Made by a program: the position numbers and the translations under genes. Below the pieces are notes generated by a model, which saw nothing but the letters and a program-made list of their open reading frames with translations, had not been told where the DNA came from and made no database searches. From Archegozetes longisetosus (taxonomy: Eukaryota > Arthropoda > Arachnida > Sarcoptiformes > Trhypochthoniidae), in the NCBI GenBank assembly GCA_018873245.2, contig JAEMBT020000002.1, positions 4,344,001-4,408,000 of the forward strand: 64,000 nucleotides of DNA, given 5' to 3'. This document shows, piece by piece, positions 23,962-36,812 of this stretch; the first letter of the stretch is position 1; the number at the start of each line of letters is the position of its first letter.

Positions 23962-24546
23962 TAGTGTTTGACATGAATTCCTATTCCTGCAGGAACTCCT
24001 GTCCTGTCCTGTTCCTGGTCAGGAATTTACAGGAATGGGAAAGGCTATCATAACTACAGGACAGGACAGGAATTCCTGTTCGATTCTAAATTCCTGTAAA
24101 ATTCCTGTAAAATGAAAACTGGACATAAGTTTGACATAAATTCTTCATTACTCGGATATTGGGAACAAAATAGAAGTTCTTATCCCCGACTCTATCGGTT
24201 GGCTATTCGTTTGCTGTCTATCCCTGCGACCAACCTTTCAAGCGAAAGGAATTTCAGTGCCGCTGTTCTAATACTCACTGACCATCGTTCGAGACTTAGT
24301 TCACAGAACGTAAATGAATTGCTTTTTTATTAGATCTAACTCTGATTTGTATTGAATATGCATTCATTGATTGTATTTTCATTTGATTTTTTTGAACAAA
24401 TAATTTTTCGAACACATTGAATGTCAGGAAAACAGGAAAACCGGACAGGAATGAAAATTTAGGGCTCAGGACAGGACAGGACAGGAATCGGTTTCGAGAA
24501 TGCAGGACAGGACAGGAATTCCCTTTTAGTACTTTGTCGATCACTA
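23962..24546 (+). mobile_element. hAT transposon remnant with perfect 8-bp target duplication
   Basis: The element starts TAGTGTTTGACA and ends TGTCGATCACTA, an imperfect terminal inverted repeat of hAT type. It is flanked on both sides by the same 8 bp, GTGCTGAC (23954-23961 and 24547-24554), the duplication length typical of hAT elements. Subterminal regions are packed with AGGACAGGA/TCCTGTCCT words in inverted orientation, which hAT transposases commonly bind. At 585 bp, with only a transposase tail, it is a deletion derivative. It landed inside the foldback element. Confidence 0.88.
24112..24333 (+). pseudogene. hAT transposase C-terminal dimerisation domain fragment
   Basis: A 73-codon frame with LLSIPATNLSSERNFSAA and LTDHRSRLSSQNVNELLF, the hallmark of the hAT C-terminal (hATC) dimerisation region. 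The catalytic RNase-H-like part and the BED zinc finger are absent, so it cannot encode an active transposase. The ATG at 24112 is probably fortuitous, part of what internal deletion left behind. Confidence 0.88.
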
Positions 24547-25022
24547 GTGCTGACACTGTCCTAAATACAAATCAGAGTAACTAAAGGTTTGAGACTTTAT
24601 TTGAGAGCAGCGGTCAACTATGCCTAATTAAGTTACATTTAACAAAACGGTTAATCATTGGTTTAACTCGTTCAAAGCTCTATATTATGTCAAAATAATT
24701 TCTATGACGCCGAGGTGAGCAAAACCAATCCTTTCGTTTACTCAAAAAAATTTGAGTCATAATCGTTATGATCACTATGACCCCTTGATCATTACGAACT
24801 CTATGACTCAATTGTTTTGAATAAATCAAATGATTGGTTTGACTGATTGAAGCGTCATAGATATGATTTGATGACATAAAAGGCAACCTTAAATATGTTA
24901 ACCAATAATTTATTAGATGTAACTTAATTATCAATAATTGATCGCTGCTCCAAACTTTTAGTTACTCAAGTTTACGTTTAAGACGGTGTTAGCACCTCCT
25001 GGTTGCCGGCATTCGCCGTAAC

Positions 25023-25546
25023 ATATGAATAATTGAATACTGAATCAGCACATTCTTTCTCAACATAAATTAAATCAAGAATAAAATAAAAGAAATAAAA
25101 TTAAATAAAAGGTTAATTATTAATTTCTCTAGTAATTAAAAATTTAATTAGAAGTTAAATAAAACAGATGTTATGATTTTAATGTTTGAGAGTGAATTAT
25201 GATAGTGCTAAACCAACTTGTTTCTGGATTGGTGTCGCAAAACAATACCCTAGATTAGCTTAAATCGTTGTTTATCAATTAGGATCTTTTCCTTGAACTA
25301 TTATTGAGAAAAGTGCTTTCTCTAGTCATCTATCTAATAGATCTAAATTGGAAGTAGTAAGTGATTTACGTCTTCTATTGACTAAAATAGCGCCTAGTAT
25401 TGATAAGCTTTGTCGTAATAAATAATTGTATGGTTTTAATTGAATAAAAACGTTTAACTGAAAACGATTCCCTTAGTAGGTTGCGAAAATTACTTAGACA
25501 TTCAGGTGGTCAGCAAGAAAATAAGTTCGGAAACAACTGCACTATA
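25023..25546. other. Intergenic
   Basis: About 520 bp between the foldback element and a long inverted repeat. AT-rich, no gene or clear repeat seen. Confidence 0.5.
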
Positions 25547-25547
25547 G

Positions 25548-26848
25548 TGTATACTCAGAGACAATGAAGGTCCATAGACTTGACCCTTTAAGATACTTTC
25601 TTGCATTGTAAATATTTCTGAAAGTTTACAAATTTTTAACCAATTGTTTTACGTGCAATTAATATCATCATTGATTGAAAGTCGATAAATAATCAGATAA
25701 TTCAACAAAATAAAGCGTAATTTATTTTTTTTATTACAGTATATTTCATAAATTTTGATACGGATTTAAGGTTTCATAACTCTAGAACTAAATTACGGAA
25801 TTTGATGAAAAGTATCTCATTTTAAAAGTAAACATTCAAAATTATTTGCCTTAAATTTTCATCAATTTATCTCAAATATTCTCTGAGCTATTGCAGTACA
25901 AAATTAATAGTTTAAGTTTTTCTATGAGATTCCTATACTAACAACTTTTGATTGCCTTTATTAATAAACACATTCCAAGTAAAAGACATAATACAGGGTG
26001 GCCACTAATGAGGAGAATATTTCATTTGATCACCTTTTGTAATAGTTCATAGAAATATTTGACTTTATATCATTGTTTTGACTTTATATCATTGTGAATG
26101 ACGGAAAGCATTTCGAAAACATTATACATTAAACTTTATAATTTGCTGAATAAAATGCAATTTATTTGATTTGAATATCTCTCTTAGGTTTTTTACAATT
26201 AAAAGTTAAAATCCTCATGAGTGGCCACTCTGTATGTGATTACTGCGTAATACTCATTAAAATCGTTGTAGAAAATGTATAGTCATTAATGGAACTCATG
26301 TGGAAATTTAATTCATTGTAAAATATGTTAATTTGTATACTTATAAATTATAACTTCTAATTCATATTCTCTGCTTAAATAATATGTATTCAGTCTTAAT
26401 AAAAAATTAAGTTAAAACACAATATAATAAGAATCCCATAGAAAGGTTTAAACATTTAAATTTATACTGCAATAACTCAGAGAATATTTGAGATAAATTG
26501 ATGAAAACTTAAGGTAAATAAATTTGAATATTCATTTTTAAAATGAGATGCTTTTCGTCAAATTCCGTAGTTTAGTTCTAGAGCTATGAAACCTTAAACT
26601 TGCATCAAAATTTATGAAACATATTGTATTTTATTTATAACTAAACATTCAAAACTACCTTATGTTTCAATAAGTTACATTTATTTTTGTTGAACTATCT
26701 GATTACTTATTGACTTTCAATCAATAATAACATTAATTGCATGTAAAACAATTGGTTAAAAATGTGAAAACTTTCGTAAACATTTACAGTGCAAGAAAGT
26801 GTCTTTTAAAGGATCAAATCTATAGACATTTTATTGTCTTTTGATATA
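25548..26848. repeat. Long inverted repeat with arms of about 400 bp
   Basis: The arms at about 25548-25965 and 26400-26848 are diverged reverse complements. For example, CTTTCTTGCATTGTAAATAT on the left corresponds to the complement of the ATTTACAGTGCAAGAAAG region on the right, and CTCAAATATTCTCTGAGCTA is mirrored by TAACTCAGAGAATATTTGAG. The loop holds a separate short element (25994-26232). Arm ends are approximate. It has no coding capacity. Confidence 0.75.
25994..26232. mobile_element. Mariner-type MITE
   Basis: A 239-bp element with terminal inverted repeats CAGGGTGGCCACT ... AGTGGCCACTCTG, flanked by TA on both sides (25992-25993 and 26233-26234). The ends also share ATGAGGA/TCCTCAT just inside. 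TA duplications and a CAGGGTG end point to Tc1/mariner-mobilised non-autonomous elements. It lies in the loop of the long inverted repeat. Confidence 0.7.
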
Positions 26849-29800
26849 CAAGTTAGAAAAATGCATTTGAATTAACCCTTAAAAATTGATATAAAGCATG
26901 TACAGCAAAGCAAACAAAAACGAAGCAGCGAAGTAAAGTTTACTTTTTAGGGTTTAAATCTTGTAAAAAAGCAAAAAGTTGATATACTGAAGTCCTACAC
27001 AACTTTTCCCCCATCAAAAATACTGATTAGTAAACTAATACTTTATGCTCAGTCATTACTATGATATTCTTAGTTATTATTATTTCAATTATTCGTAAAC
27101 TTTGAATATTCAAAATTTTGTCAACTTTTCCCCTGCTTATTCATATTTTAGTGTTCTATAATCAGTATATGATTTTTAACTTGAATAAAGTAAAAAAGTG
27201 CGTCGTTTCTGTTTTCTTTGGTTGTACTGTAAAGTCCTCTCTAAAACTTGCTCCCAAAAGTCTCGTTACAGTAGTCGAAGAATACTGTATTAAAATTTGA
27301 TTGCATAAATCTTTTAATTATAACATATATTGGTTTTTGAAACATTCGGATCTGATTGGATCACGTATCAACTGAATTTAAGAACAATGTGCGTTAGGCC
27401 CTTATTTGAGACATTGCTCCAATTATTCCTAAAATATCTGATTCAGAGCATGAACTTTTAGATAGATTAGATCTATTGTTCAAACTCCAAAACAAATATG
27501 AAAGATAAGCTGAAACTTCCTTCTAGGTATTTATTCAACCCTCTTCCAATATCAATTGCTATTATAATCTCCTCGTCTTATGCCTATTTCTGTCTCTACT
27601 GTCGATATCTTCACTTCAGGCATGAGCTTTGCAGAAAATTTGTTTCAATTGAATCGAGTTTTGCATAATACATATCAACATTAGCGCTTCCATTATTGTC
27701 CTCAACATATTTATTTTAAGGGCTCAATATAGAAGACCAATTTTGATGTTCAAATTTATTCGATAGTTTTACTCATTTTGCCATCTGATAAAAAGCAAAA
27801 GTTGAGATATTTCAAAATCTCTTTGAAAAGATATCTTAATCTGATGCAAAACTTTTCAAAATTAATTTAATTCTGCTTATTATCGATTGACAAAAACACA
27901 AATTGTTGTAAGACAACAGCTGAATTGTGCAAAAACGCATAAAACCTTAGAAGTATTTTATTTTAAAATTCCAGGCACGTAAAAAGCTATAGATTGGCCG
28001 AAACTTGAAAATATTTGTGTACTTTAAGAACGACAACAGCTTTCTATAGCATTTAATATAGTCAATAAACTTTTCATTTTAATGACAAAAGTCCTTAGAA
28101 TAAATTGATTTGTAGTCCTTTAGGAGGTTTAGTCAAATAATAAATAAGCATTTCAAAGTTTAATATACCTAACAACTATATAGTTTTCAAAACAGCTATA
28201 AGAACTTATAGGAACTATATATAACTTATAGAACTATGTGATAAGACTTTGACTGACAAATTTGATAAATCTAAAATTTTTTATAAAGCTTCTTGTCACA
28301 TTTGATCATCTTATTGATAGTTTGTCAATAAAATAAATCATTTGTTTAGCTGCTTATGGTTGTATTGTTTGGCAGACAACGTGATAGTACAAACTTTGAA
28401 ACAACTTTTTTGAATGAATTTTAGATTATATATGAAAACCAAGAACTTGGAGGCTTAATAAGCAAACGTTTATACTTATGTAATGAAAGGACAGCAGAAA
28501 TCTTAAGCCTTATTAACGTATTGAGATTTCATCAAGATGAAACTTTTCAGAATGAGGGTCCTAATGCTGGACACAGGCCTTCATAATGAATATGCTATCG
28601 TTACTGTCGGTCATATCACGTGCTTTACTCTGAATGTCAAATATAAGCAATTTTGCTTTGTTTGAATAGATCCTGAAGTCGTGTAAAAAAAGATTAAATT
28701 TGTTATAAAAATATTGAGAAAAATTTCTTTAAAGTAAGGAAGAAAAATGATACAATCAATAATGAGGTACAAAGTTTGATCCTAACAGAACAGTAATTTG
28801 ACTCAATATTACGAACTAACCTAACCTAATATACCTGTATGTACTGGAATGAGCATCGTTCTTGAAGAGCTCAAATAAGTAATAACAAAATGAGTCAAAC
28901 TTTTTTAGTGCACTTTTATATGATTGAACTCGTAAGGAAACAAAGAATTCCTATGAAATATTAAAGAATCTCAACTTTATGGTAGGGAAATGTTGGACAG
29001 TCTCCTACTCTTTATTCTAACTTATGTTGAATTTTGCTGAGATGTCCCTATCAATCATTTTGATTAATATACCTGACACATAAATTCCGATGTTTTTTGT
29101 ATACTATTACCATATCTTATTAGCATAGTTAGGCAAATGTAAGGTGATTTTTATAAGTTATGAGACATACCCTGTCTTTATCATATAAATAAAGATAAAT
29201 ATTTGATTAATCATATCATTTTCCCTATTAATTAATGGAAGACGTATATCTTAAAGCTCATAAAAAGACTTTTCATTTTTTCTAACCATGCTTATAGTTA
29301 GACAGTCAGTTTATTTGACGTTAACATATCTGAGAGTAGTTTGAACATATCTATGACTTGTACACAATATTTAAAGGATACATCAGGAAAGCTACCAAGA
29401 ATTCAATCTCAGATATTCTTATGAGCATTAGCGTTTGCTAAAAAACTTTCAAAGATAAACTTTTAATGTTTAAGTTTAGTTTTAACTTCTAGTCAACTTC
29501 TGATTTGTCTTAGCCTGAGCCTTACTGTTGGATTATTCATTCAATATTGTGTACAGTACTGGCTCAACGACGAAAATTGAAAGTAGCCATTAGAGATTAA
29601 ACTTCTTTGGTTGATTCCCGTCAAAACACATTAACTACTTTAATTCATAAATTCAAAAGTATTAAGTAAAAATCTACTTAAAATCATACACTCAGTTGAA
29701 AGAGAAAGTCACAAGAATAGTGTTTGTAAAAGTAGACATGATTTTAGTCTATAATAAATACTGAAAGTGTTTGCCTTTATTCTATAAACAATCAAATGTA

Positions 29801-29944
29801 TTTTTTAACAATGAAAATGGCTCAACTGTTGTAAACACCATTTTTATCGATTTTCATTCTCATTTTAGATTTAGGTTTAATAAAAGATCAAATTGATCTT
29901 TTCAAATATTGAACTATTTTGAGGAAACTCTTCAAAAAATGTTA
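26849..29944. other. Intergenic
   Basis: About 3.1 kb of AT-rich DNA with no gene I can support. The plus-strand open frame at 27118-27300 lacks any family pattern. A short CTAACCTAACCTAAT run at about 28817 resembles the arthropod telomere word but is only three units. Confidence 0.5.
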
Positions 29945-30277
29945 CACTGTGCCCACGAGTTAAGTGTCAACTTTAAAAAGACCTCACATCAAATATTGAA
30001 AAAAGCATAACTATTATTTTGATAACTTCTAAGCATAACAAATAGGATTTTAGATAATTATATTCACTAAACATAATTTACTTCAAAATATTGGGAAAGT
30101 GTCTTCCATTCAATAGAAAGGTGATTTATTATGTTCTTCTTCAAATTTAGCTCTTACTAAATTGCATGCCTTTGAATCGCTAATATTTGGTTTATACTCA
30201 TTATACCACTTAACAATATTAATTTTCTCTTTAGTTGAATACATATTGAACTTTTGTTTATTATAAAACCTTATGTA

Positions 30278-30981
30278 CTATCACCTCCAAAAGTCTTCGT
30301 CAAACTCTGCGCCAAAATTTAAGGGAAAGAGATATCACTAAAACAAAACTCTAATTTTTAACTTTAAAAATTTTTATAGTAATGATAGCATACATTCAGA
30401 AAAGAGTATTTAGTGATAGGGTTTTATATCATTCCATCAAAATTTTGACTATAACTTTCGTTACGGCGATTGCCGGCAACCAGGAGGTGCTGACACTGTC
30501 TTAAAACGGAAACTTCAGTAACTAAAAGTTTGGGGCAGCGGTCAGTTATTGCATAATTAAGCTATATCTAATAAATGATTGGTTTAACATATTTACAATT
30601 ACCTTTTATGTCATCATATGACTTCTATGATGTTGAGATCAGTCAAACCAATCATGAGTTTACTCAAAACAATTTGAGTCACAGAGGTCATAATGGTCAT
30701 AGGGGTCATAGTGATCATAACAGTTATGATTCAAATTGTTTTGAGTGAACGAAACGATTGGTTTGACTTATCTGAACGTCATAGATATGATTTTATGACA
30801 TAATATGAAGCTTTGAAGCGTTAAACCAATGATTAACCGTTTTGTTACACTTAACTTAATTACGCAATAATCGGCCGCTGCCCTCAAATGGAATCTGAAA
30901 CTTTTAGGACCCAACATCAGCAAACAATAGCTGCAACGTCTCAAAGTTTGAATTTTTAAAAAAGACTTTTGGAGGTGATAG
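30278..30981. mobile_element. Middle inverted-repeat element of the nest
   Basis: Perfect 20-bp terminal inverted repeats (CTATCACCTCCAAAAGTCTT and its complement) flanked by TA at 30276-30277 and 30982-30983. It contains the foldback copy at 30460-30937. Perfect ends imply it is younger than, or as young as, the other layers. No coding capacity. Confidence 0.75.
30460..30937. repeat. Foldback element, copy 2
   Basis: It starts GTTACGGCGATTGCCGGCAA and continues CCAGGAGGTGCTGACACTGT, matching the ends of copy 1 at 23927-25022. The body is palindromic around 30680-30700; for example, AAACCAATCATGAGTTTACT is mirrored near 30755-30770 and TGGTCATAGGGGTCATAGTG lies at the centre. Its right end is more diverged. 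Unlike copy 1 it has no hAT insertion, so it shows the unoccupied target site GGTGCTGACACTG. Confidence 0.75.
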
Positions 30982-31091
30982 TATATACTATAAAATAGAT
31001 AAGAGATATCAGAGATGAGATAAAAACCTTTTAAACTTTTGTTGATGTGCAGCTTTTTTTAAAAGTTGACACTAAACTCGTGGATATACTG

Positions 31092-34000
31092 TAGCAAGAA
31101 AGTTTTGATGTTTGATTGAGTCCGGTTTTACGTTGTTGATCCGGTACTATTAGTGTTAAGCCATGTTCGACGCTGGATTGGATTGAACAAGATTGAAAAA
31201 ATAGATAAACATTTAATCCGCTTTCTATTCAATACCATGATTAAAAATAGTTTGGGTTGAAAATAGATTTGTTTCTATTGAAAATATCTAAAATTAATCT
31301 TTTTTGTGTTGGTTTCACATTTTTCAATCGAATTTAATAGGAAAAGTGAATAAATCCAGTTTAACGAACAAAGATTTTAAATTATTAGACATGCATTTTA
31401 GTGGGTTTAAAGATTTCTTAACTCAGATTCTTGTGCAAAGTCGATCGGGGAATGTTATATATTTTTCAATTCTAAAATAATGCAGAACAGTTGATAAACT
31501 CTAGGGGGAAATATCTCATACAGATATGTGTTCAGTATATTTATATTAATCAATAGATGCATCACAATGATTAGTTCACTTTTCAATCATAGATTTAGAG
31601 CATGTTAATGAGAAAGATTTTAGTTTTCTTACAGCTGACATCTTTATATTGATTATGTTTTGCAATGACGATTATTATTATTTCAATTTATGTCATGTCC
31701 TTCTTATATTATTCAAACACTTCAGGGATTAGTCCAAGATCAATATATAACATTTATTAGCCGACGGTACTTATTGGTGAGTATCAAATGCTCATCGATT
31801 TAATACGAGACAAATGCCCCAAACATAATAGATATACTCTATACGTAAATAATCGTCGACAGCAACAAAAAGAAAGCTGTTGCTATGTTAACCTTCTCGT
31901 GGTGCACATTGATTTCGTGCTAGATTTGATTTGTAATTTTCTTCCATCTCTATAATGAATATGAAATTAAGTTTCGTGCCAGTTATATTATGATCTGATG
32001 GAAAGTATTCCATTACAACACAATTTCTGATTGCTATCGAGGATTACCAGTTGATTGAGTGTACAATTTATTGTCGAAGTATTATTTCTGAGTGATGATT
32101 GCAATACAACATAATCATCATAAGAACTAATCTGTTAAGATAACTACTGTTTTTCCTAAAGCCTACTCTATTCGAGTTCGAAGCAGAGCATAAAGCTGAC
32201 TGATCCCACAAGAATTAAACTTTCAACTTTGAGTCTTGTAATGATGAAGATATATTGAAACTAACTTCAAGTTGACATCAAATATGCTTTATTTCATTTA
32301 ATGAATACTATTCTGTACTTGACTAAAATGATAGAAGAAATATCTATTTTTTAAAGGATTCGTATAATTATGAGGATCAGAGGCTGAAAATAGATTTGAT
32401 TCTATAGAGATTAATAATTTATAGTAGGAGTAGAAGTTAATTTATGAAAATACTGAGTGGGATTTAAGGATTAATTAAGTAATTATTATAGTATGAAACA
32501 AAATTAATGTTATAGAGTCACTGTGTCCAAACTACAGCTACGTTTGCTTGAAAAAGCTTTGGTAGTCATATTATGATACTTCTCTGTTGTAAATATTTCA
32601 CAGATCCAATTCAAGTTAAAGTCAATAAAATATCTTTATGCTAAGTTTATTTTTCAAATAACTAGGTGCCGAATTCACACTAAAAATAGAAATTGAGGTT
32701 TTCCGAAGATTCGCTTGTTTCACTTCATTATAAACCCTATAGAGATCCAAAGCAGGTCTGTATTGCTCTGTCGAAGACAGCTCTTGATTCATTGATATTC
32801 TTTACGAATGAGTTACTAATTTTTTAATTAAAATGGTGTAGATGAACTTTGAAATAATATGTTACAATATGCGTCATGTCTGTAAGGTTCGACAGAATAC
32901 TGAAAGAATTTTGAGAGAATTGCAGACTTTACTACGTAAGCATAAGTATTGTCAGTTTTAGTGATTCATAAAAAATCGAAAATTTAATTGAGCAAAAATC
33001 TCTTATCTAGTATCAACCGGAAAGTTGACTAATCTTGAAGTAAAAGTAACGTTTTTAAATCCTTCTATAATTGAAGTCCAAAAAACATTAATCCTTTGGT
33101 GCTTCTATTGGGATTTCTTTTCATAAGTCCCTTTTTATCCTCAAAAAATATCTATTAACATCTCTCTCTCTCTCTCTCTCTCGTATAATTGAACTGAACA
33201 ATTCTAGTGCATACAAGAATATTTCTGGATCGACTTTTCAAAAAGTTCGAGTGAATAAGAAGTAAGATAGTTACAAAGATAATTACCTTTGCTTTCATCA
33301 CTGCTTTTAGTATGAACAAATGTATTTTTAGTTAGATTCTTAGGTAGTGAAATAACAGTTCCGGTGTCAGGTAGATCTGAAAAAAGCTTTCTATTATTGC
33401 CTATGACTTCGTTTTTAAATATAAACTATTATCGAATATAGATATGAAGTACACATACTATCAAGTCCAAAAGTAAGTTCTTTCTTAATGTATGTACTTC
33501 TCTGTACAAGAAAGTATTTGATTGTGAGCTATACTCAACTTAATTATGACTGGCGTTGGCAAAATACATGAAAAATTTTCAGAAATGTATTATATTGCAT
33601 TATTTATGTATAATTATGTATGATAAATCTACTTTTCTACAACTTTATGTCATTAATTTTGTATATAGTGGTTTACCTGGCCACCCTTCTCCAAATTGGA
33701 GTTGTACGATTATTATATGAAGCCTTTTATCACTTTTTACATAGGCTAGTTATCAATATTTAGATCTCTTTTCGATCATTTTAAGACCTCTAAACCAATT
33801 TTTTAAATGAAAAAACACTTGGTTCAACTAAAACATAAGTCATAGTAATAGAAAAATACACTGACGCATACCTGGTCTGGTATATTTTACATGTATTACA
33901 CTGTATTATACATTATGTGATTTGCTGTATATCTATTTCTGCCTACGCTAATTATGACATTTATGTGTTTATATGATTGATAAGTATAAGAGTTGATGTG

Positions 34001-36812
34001 TACAAATTATGTTTTGTTTATCTGAATAGCACGTTTAGCCTATACGGTCGACTAATTGAAGTTATATATAAAGAATTTTATATTTCAAGTAAAAAAGTGC
34101 GCAAACTTTGGGTTTGTCAGTATGTTCACTATATTTTAATAATATGATAGACAGCGTTAAGGTTTTAGGTTATATAATTCTGAGTAAGATTTATTTTATT
34201 ATTTATTTTATTATCAATATAAATTTGGTCATTTAGTACTAACTTTATTGCATATTTTCCTTTTTTATGTCTGGAACAATGTATTTTTAGACTACCTTTC
34301 GAAAATAAAACTATACAGATTTAAAAAATTGTGAAACTTTGATAAACAACTTCCTATTTACTATATGTTAAGCTCGAAAGATATAATTCAATTATTCATA
34401 TATACCTAACAATAAATAAAAAATAATACGAGATTATGCGAGTGTCCAATTCACTTTTTACGAACAAATTCTATTAATGATGCGAATTCCGGAATTCTTT
34501 AGAATAATTTAGATACGCACATTCAGTTACATAAGTTGCCTTCACATCATTTAAAAAGGGATATGATCATTACTTACTATGGCTCCTGAAATGAATGTAA
34601 TGGGACAAAAGTAAATTGAGTATAACACATAAAATCAGATCATTAACAAATTCGGTGATTATACATCCAATCATTAAGGTTTTATAATCAGTAGTTCAAA
34701 TTAATTTAAACTTCTTTCGTGATAGAAATCAAAAGCGAATACGAGGAAAATCATGTATCCGTTTCAAGTCATTTTGTATCTTCTATGGTTCGAAAGGGTG
34801 ACATTTATAAGCATTAGATGTTTGACTAATTATTGTGCTTCATATTTTTTTGTACTCAATGCTAACTTTATTAGATAAAAATTTTCAAATACATTTTAGT
34901 CTGAGATTTTTTCACTTAATATCCATTCTTTTATTTCATTACTATTCTATAGCATAACTTTTAAGGCCCAAAACTTCGAAAGTTAAGATAGATATAAAAC
35001 TTTTGAAAGATTTTGAAACTTTACTCGTGGATTGTAAATTTTTTAAGCCGTACATTCTACTATTAAGTTTACGAGTTGCATGTTAAATTGCGATTGATGA
35101 AATAATGTAATTATCTTATTATAATACACTTAAATTTATTGCATTTCATATCGATTGTTTTCTCACCAGTTTTCATATTATATTTATAATGTTTCTTCAT
35201 TTAATTAGCTAATTTATTTCCATGTTTTGTTTATGAATATGTAAATCTACATTAACTTAAGTGCACTCGAACTCCCAAAATTAAATGGTTTACTTTCACT
35301 TAGAGTCTGTCACCTTAAGAATTCTCGTATCCGAAACCAAAACCACATCCGCGGTTAAATAAAAGCGGATATCCGCATTTCATAACCTTATCAGTATTTG
35401 AGTCAAGAATTACCATAATACCTCAGTATCAACGTCTATTGAGCATAGCTTTCAAACTAAAATTCTAAATATTTAATTAGGTCAATTGATAGAGATTTTC
35501 TCTCAATTTTCTAGTCTACTGTTCTTGATAATCTCTTGATATTAAGTTTCCAAGTTCAATTTCTACTTATGTAAATTGAGATTGGAACTGTAAGTTTAAA
35601 AGATTGGAAAAGAGCTAGGTTTGAATGTTTAATTTTATTAGGATATCTCTTAAAAAAGGTCAGTTGAAGCAGGCAGATAACCGCCTTTTATCCGCTGGTG
35701 CGGAAACTGCTCAAGCGCTCTACTCTCATATTCCCACATCTTAATCGTTTATTTTTGATATCATATATTATTTCAGTTTATTATTTTGATGTTTCTTAAT
35801 TGACTTAAATTGTTCTAAATAAAGTGGTTTAATGATAATGAAATGCAGTTAATTATACCTTCACTTTCGTTAAATGAATTGCTGCTCGATTACTTTAAAG
35901 AAAATAGGACCACGAGAATAAAACTGTAGAAAATTTAGGCTTACTACAAAAAACAGTTTTGAAATATCAAAAATTATAAGAATTTTGCTCGATTAACTAA
36001 GTATTCAATGAACAAAAATAGAAAATATCTCCTAATCTACACTAAAAAGCTTTTATAAAAAGGATGTTTATATAATTACGTGTTTTAATTATTTTATTTA
36101 TTCAAATAAATATATCAAAACTATTCGAAAGCTTTTAGGAACTCCTGAATATCTGGAAAGTTTCAAAAATATGTTATTAAAATATTTCATAATTATGAAA
36201 ATAGGCTGAACTTATGGAAACTAAGCTCCATAAGTTATTCTGCAATAGCTGTATCTCTTATATTAGATTCTACTTTGTCCTTAGTTTTATACCTAGCAGT
36301 ATACTTATTTTATGCATTGAAATAACTTTTTTACTATCTAGAATTTCTTCAGCTTTTCTAATTGGGTAAAAATACAAATCTAAATCGATTGCACATATTT
36401 GTTAAGTTATTTACTGAAGTTTTTTTAAGTTGTTTTTATCTTAGGCTAGAACTAAATTGATTCTAATATTGCTGAGAACAGTGATACCACCTATTATTGA
36501 ATTGAATCATTCTATTGGATAGCGCGATACAGACTTGAGTAGACTGCTATAACTCAGCAGTCCGTCAGTACGAGCACTACAGATCATCTGCAAAGATGCT
36601 CTAAAAATACAAATAAATCGATGCATCGTCATTAGTTCTGAGAACATCGATGTATACTTTTGCTGACTTCAACTTATGATAATATAATGAAAAAACTAGT
36701 CAAATTGTTTCTGAAGTGAAATTCTAAAATATGTTTAGAAATAGTGAATAAATATATTATACGTGAAAAGCAACATAGCTAGTCTGTGAAAAAGGAGTAA
36801 AAAAGTTTTCAA
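31092..36812. other. Intergenic upstream of the leucokinin receptor gene
   Basis: About 5.7 kb with no gene recognised. It holds a TC microsatellite (33161-33182) and a pair of GC-richer inverted words near 35339-35385 and 35658-35712 (ATCCGC and GCGGAT runs) that may be ends of another non-autonomous element. The receptor promoter must lie at its downstream end, or further upstream if a 5' non-coding exon exists; no core promoter motif is clear enough to call. Confidence 0.5.
33161..33182. repeat. (TC)11 microsatellite
   Basis: An uninterrupted run of eleven TC dinucleotides in an AT-rich intergenic region. A polymorphic marker candidate; no function implied. Confidence 0.95.

Larger units (their letters stand above)
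23927..25022. mobile_element. Foldback element (copy 1), interrupted by a hAT element
   Basis: The right end reads inward, on the minus strand, as GTTACGGCGAATGCCGGCAA, and the left end (GTTACAGCGATTGCTTGCTG) is a diverged match. The body is a long palindrome: the stretch around 24640-24700 with TTGGTTTAACTCGTTC and GACGCC is mirrored around 24850-24900. Without the nested hAT (23962-24546 plus one 8-bp duplication) the element would be about 500 bp. It has no coding capacity, so it is a non-autonomous foldback/MITE. A second copy lies at 30460-30937. Confidence 0.7.
29945..31091. mobile_element. Outer inverted-repeat element of a three-level nest
   Basis: The left end CACTGTGCCCACGAGTTAAG and the reverse complement of the right end (CAGTATATCCACGAGTTTAG) are clear terminal inverted repeats; the match continues as TGTCAACTTT. 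Both ends abut TA (29943-29944 and 31092-31093), the Tc1/mariner-pogo type of target duplication. The 1147-bp interval contains a second TIR pair and, inside that, the second foldback copy, so insertions are stacked. No transposase frame was seen. Confidence 0.7.

Noticed and set aside
24680-24934. 84-codon minus-strand open frame
   Set aside because: Lies wholly in the palindromic body of the foldback element.
27540-27670. Possible second hAT-like coding remnant (PISVSTVDIF...)
   Set aside because: Only a vague resemblance, with no SERxFS block and no terminal repeats found.
28815-28832. CTAACC runs (also near 43307 and 57754) resembling the arthropod TTAGG telomere repeat
   Set aside because: Only two to three units each, within chance expectation or short interstitial traces; not evidence of a telomere.
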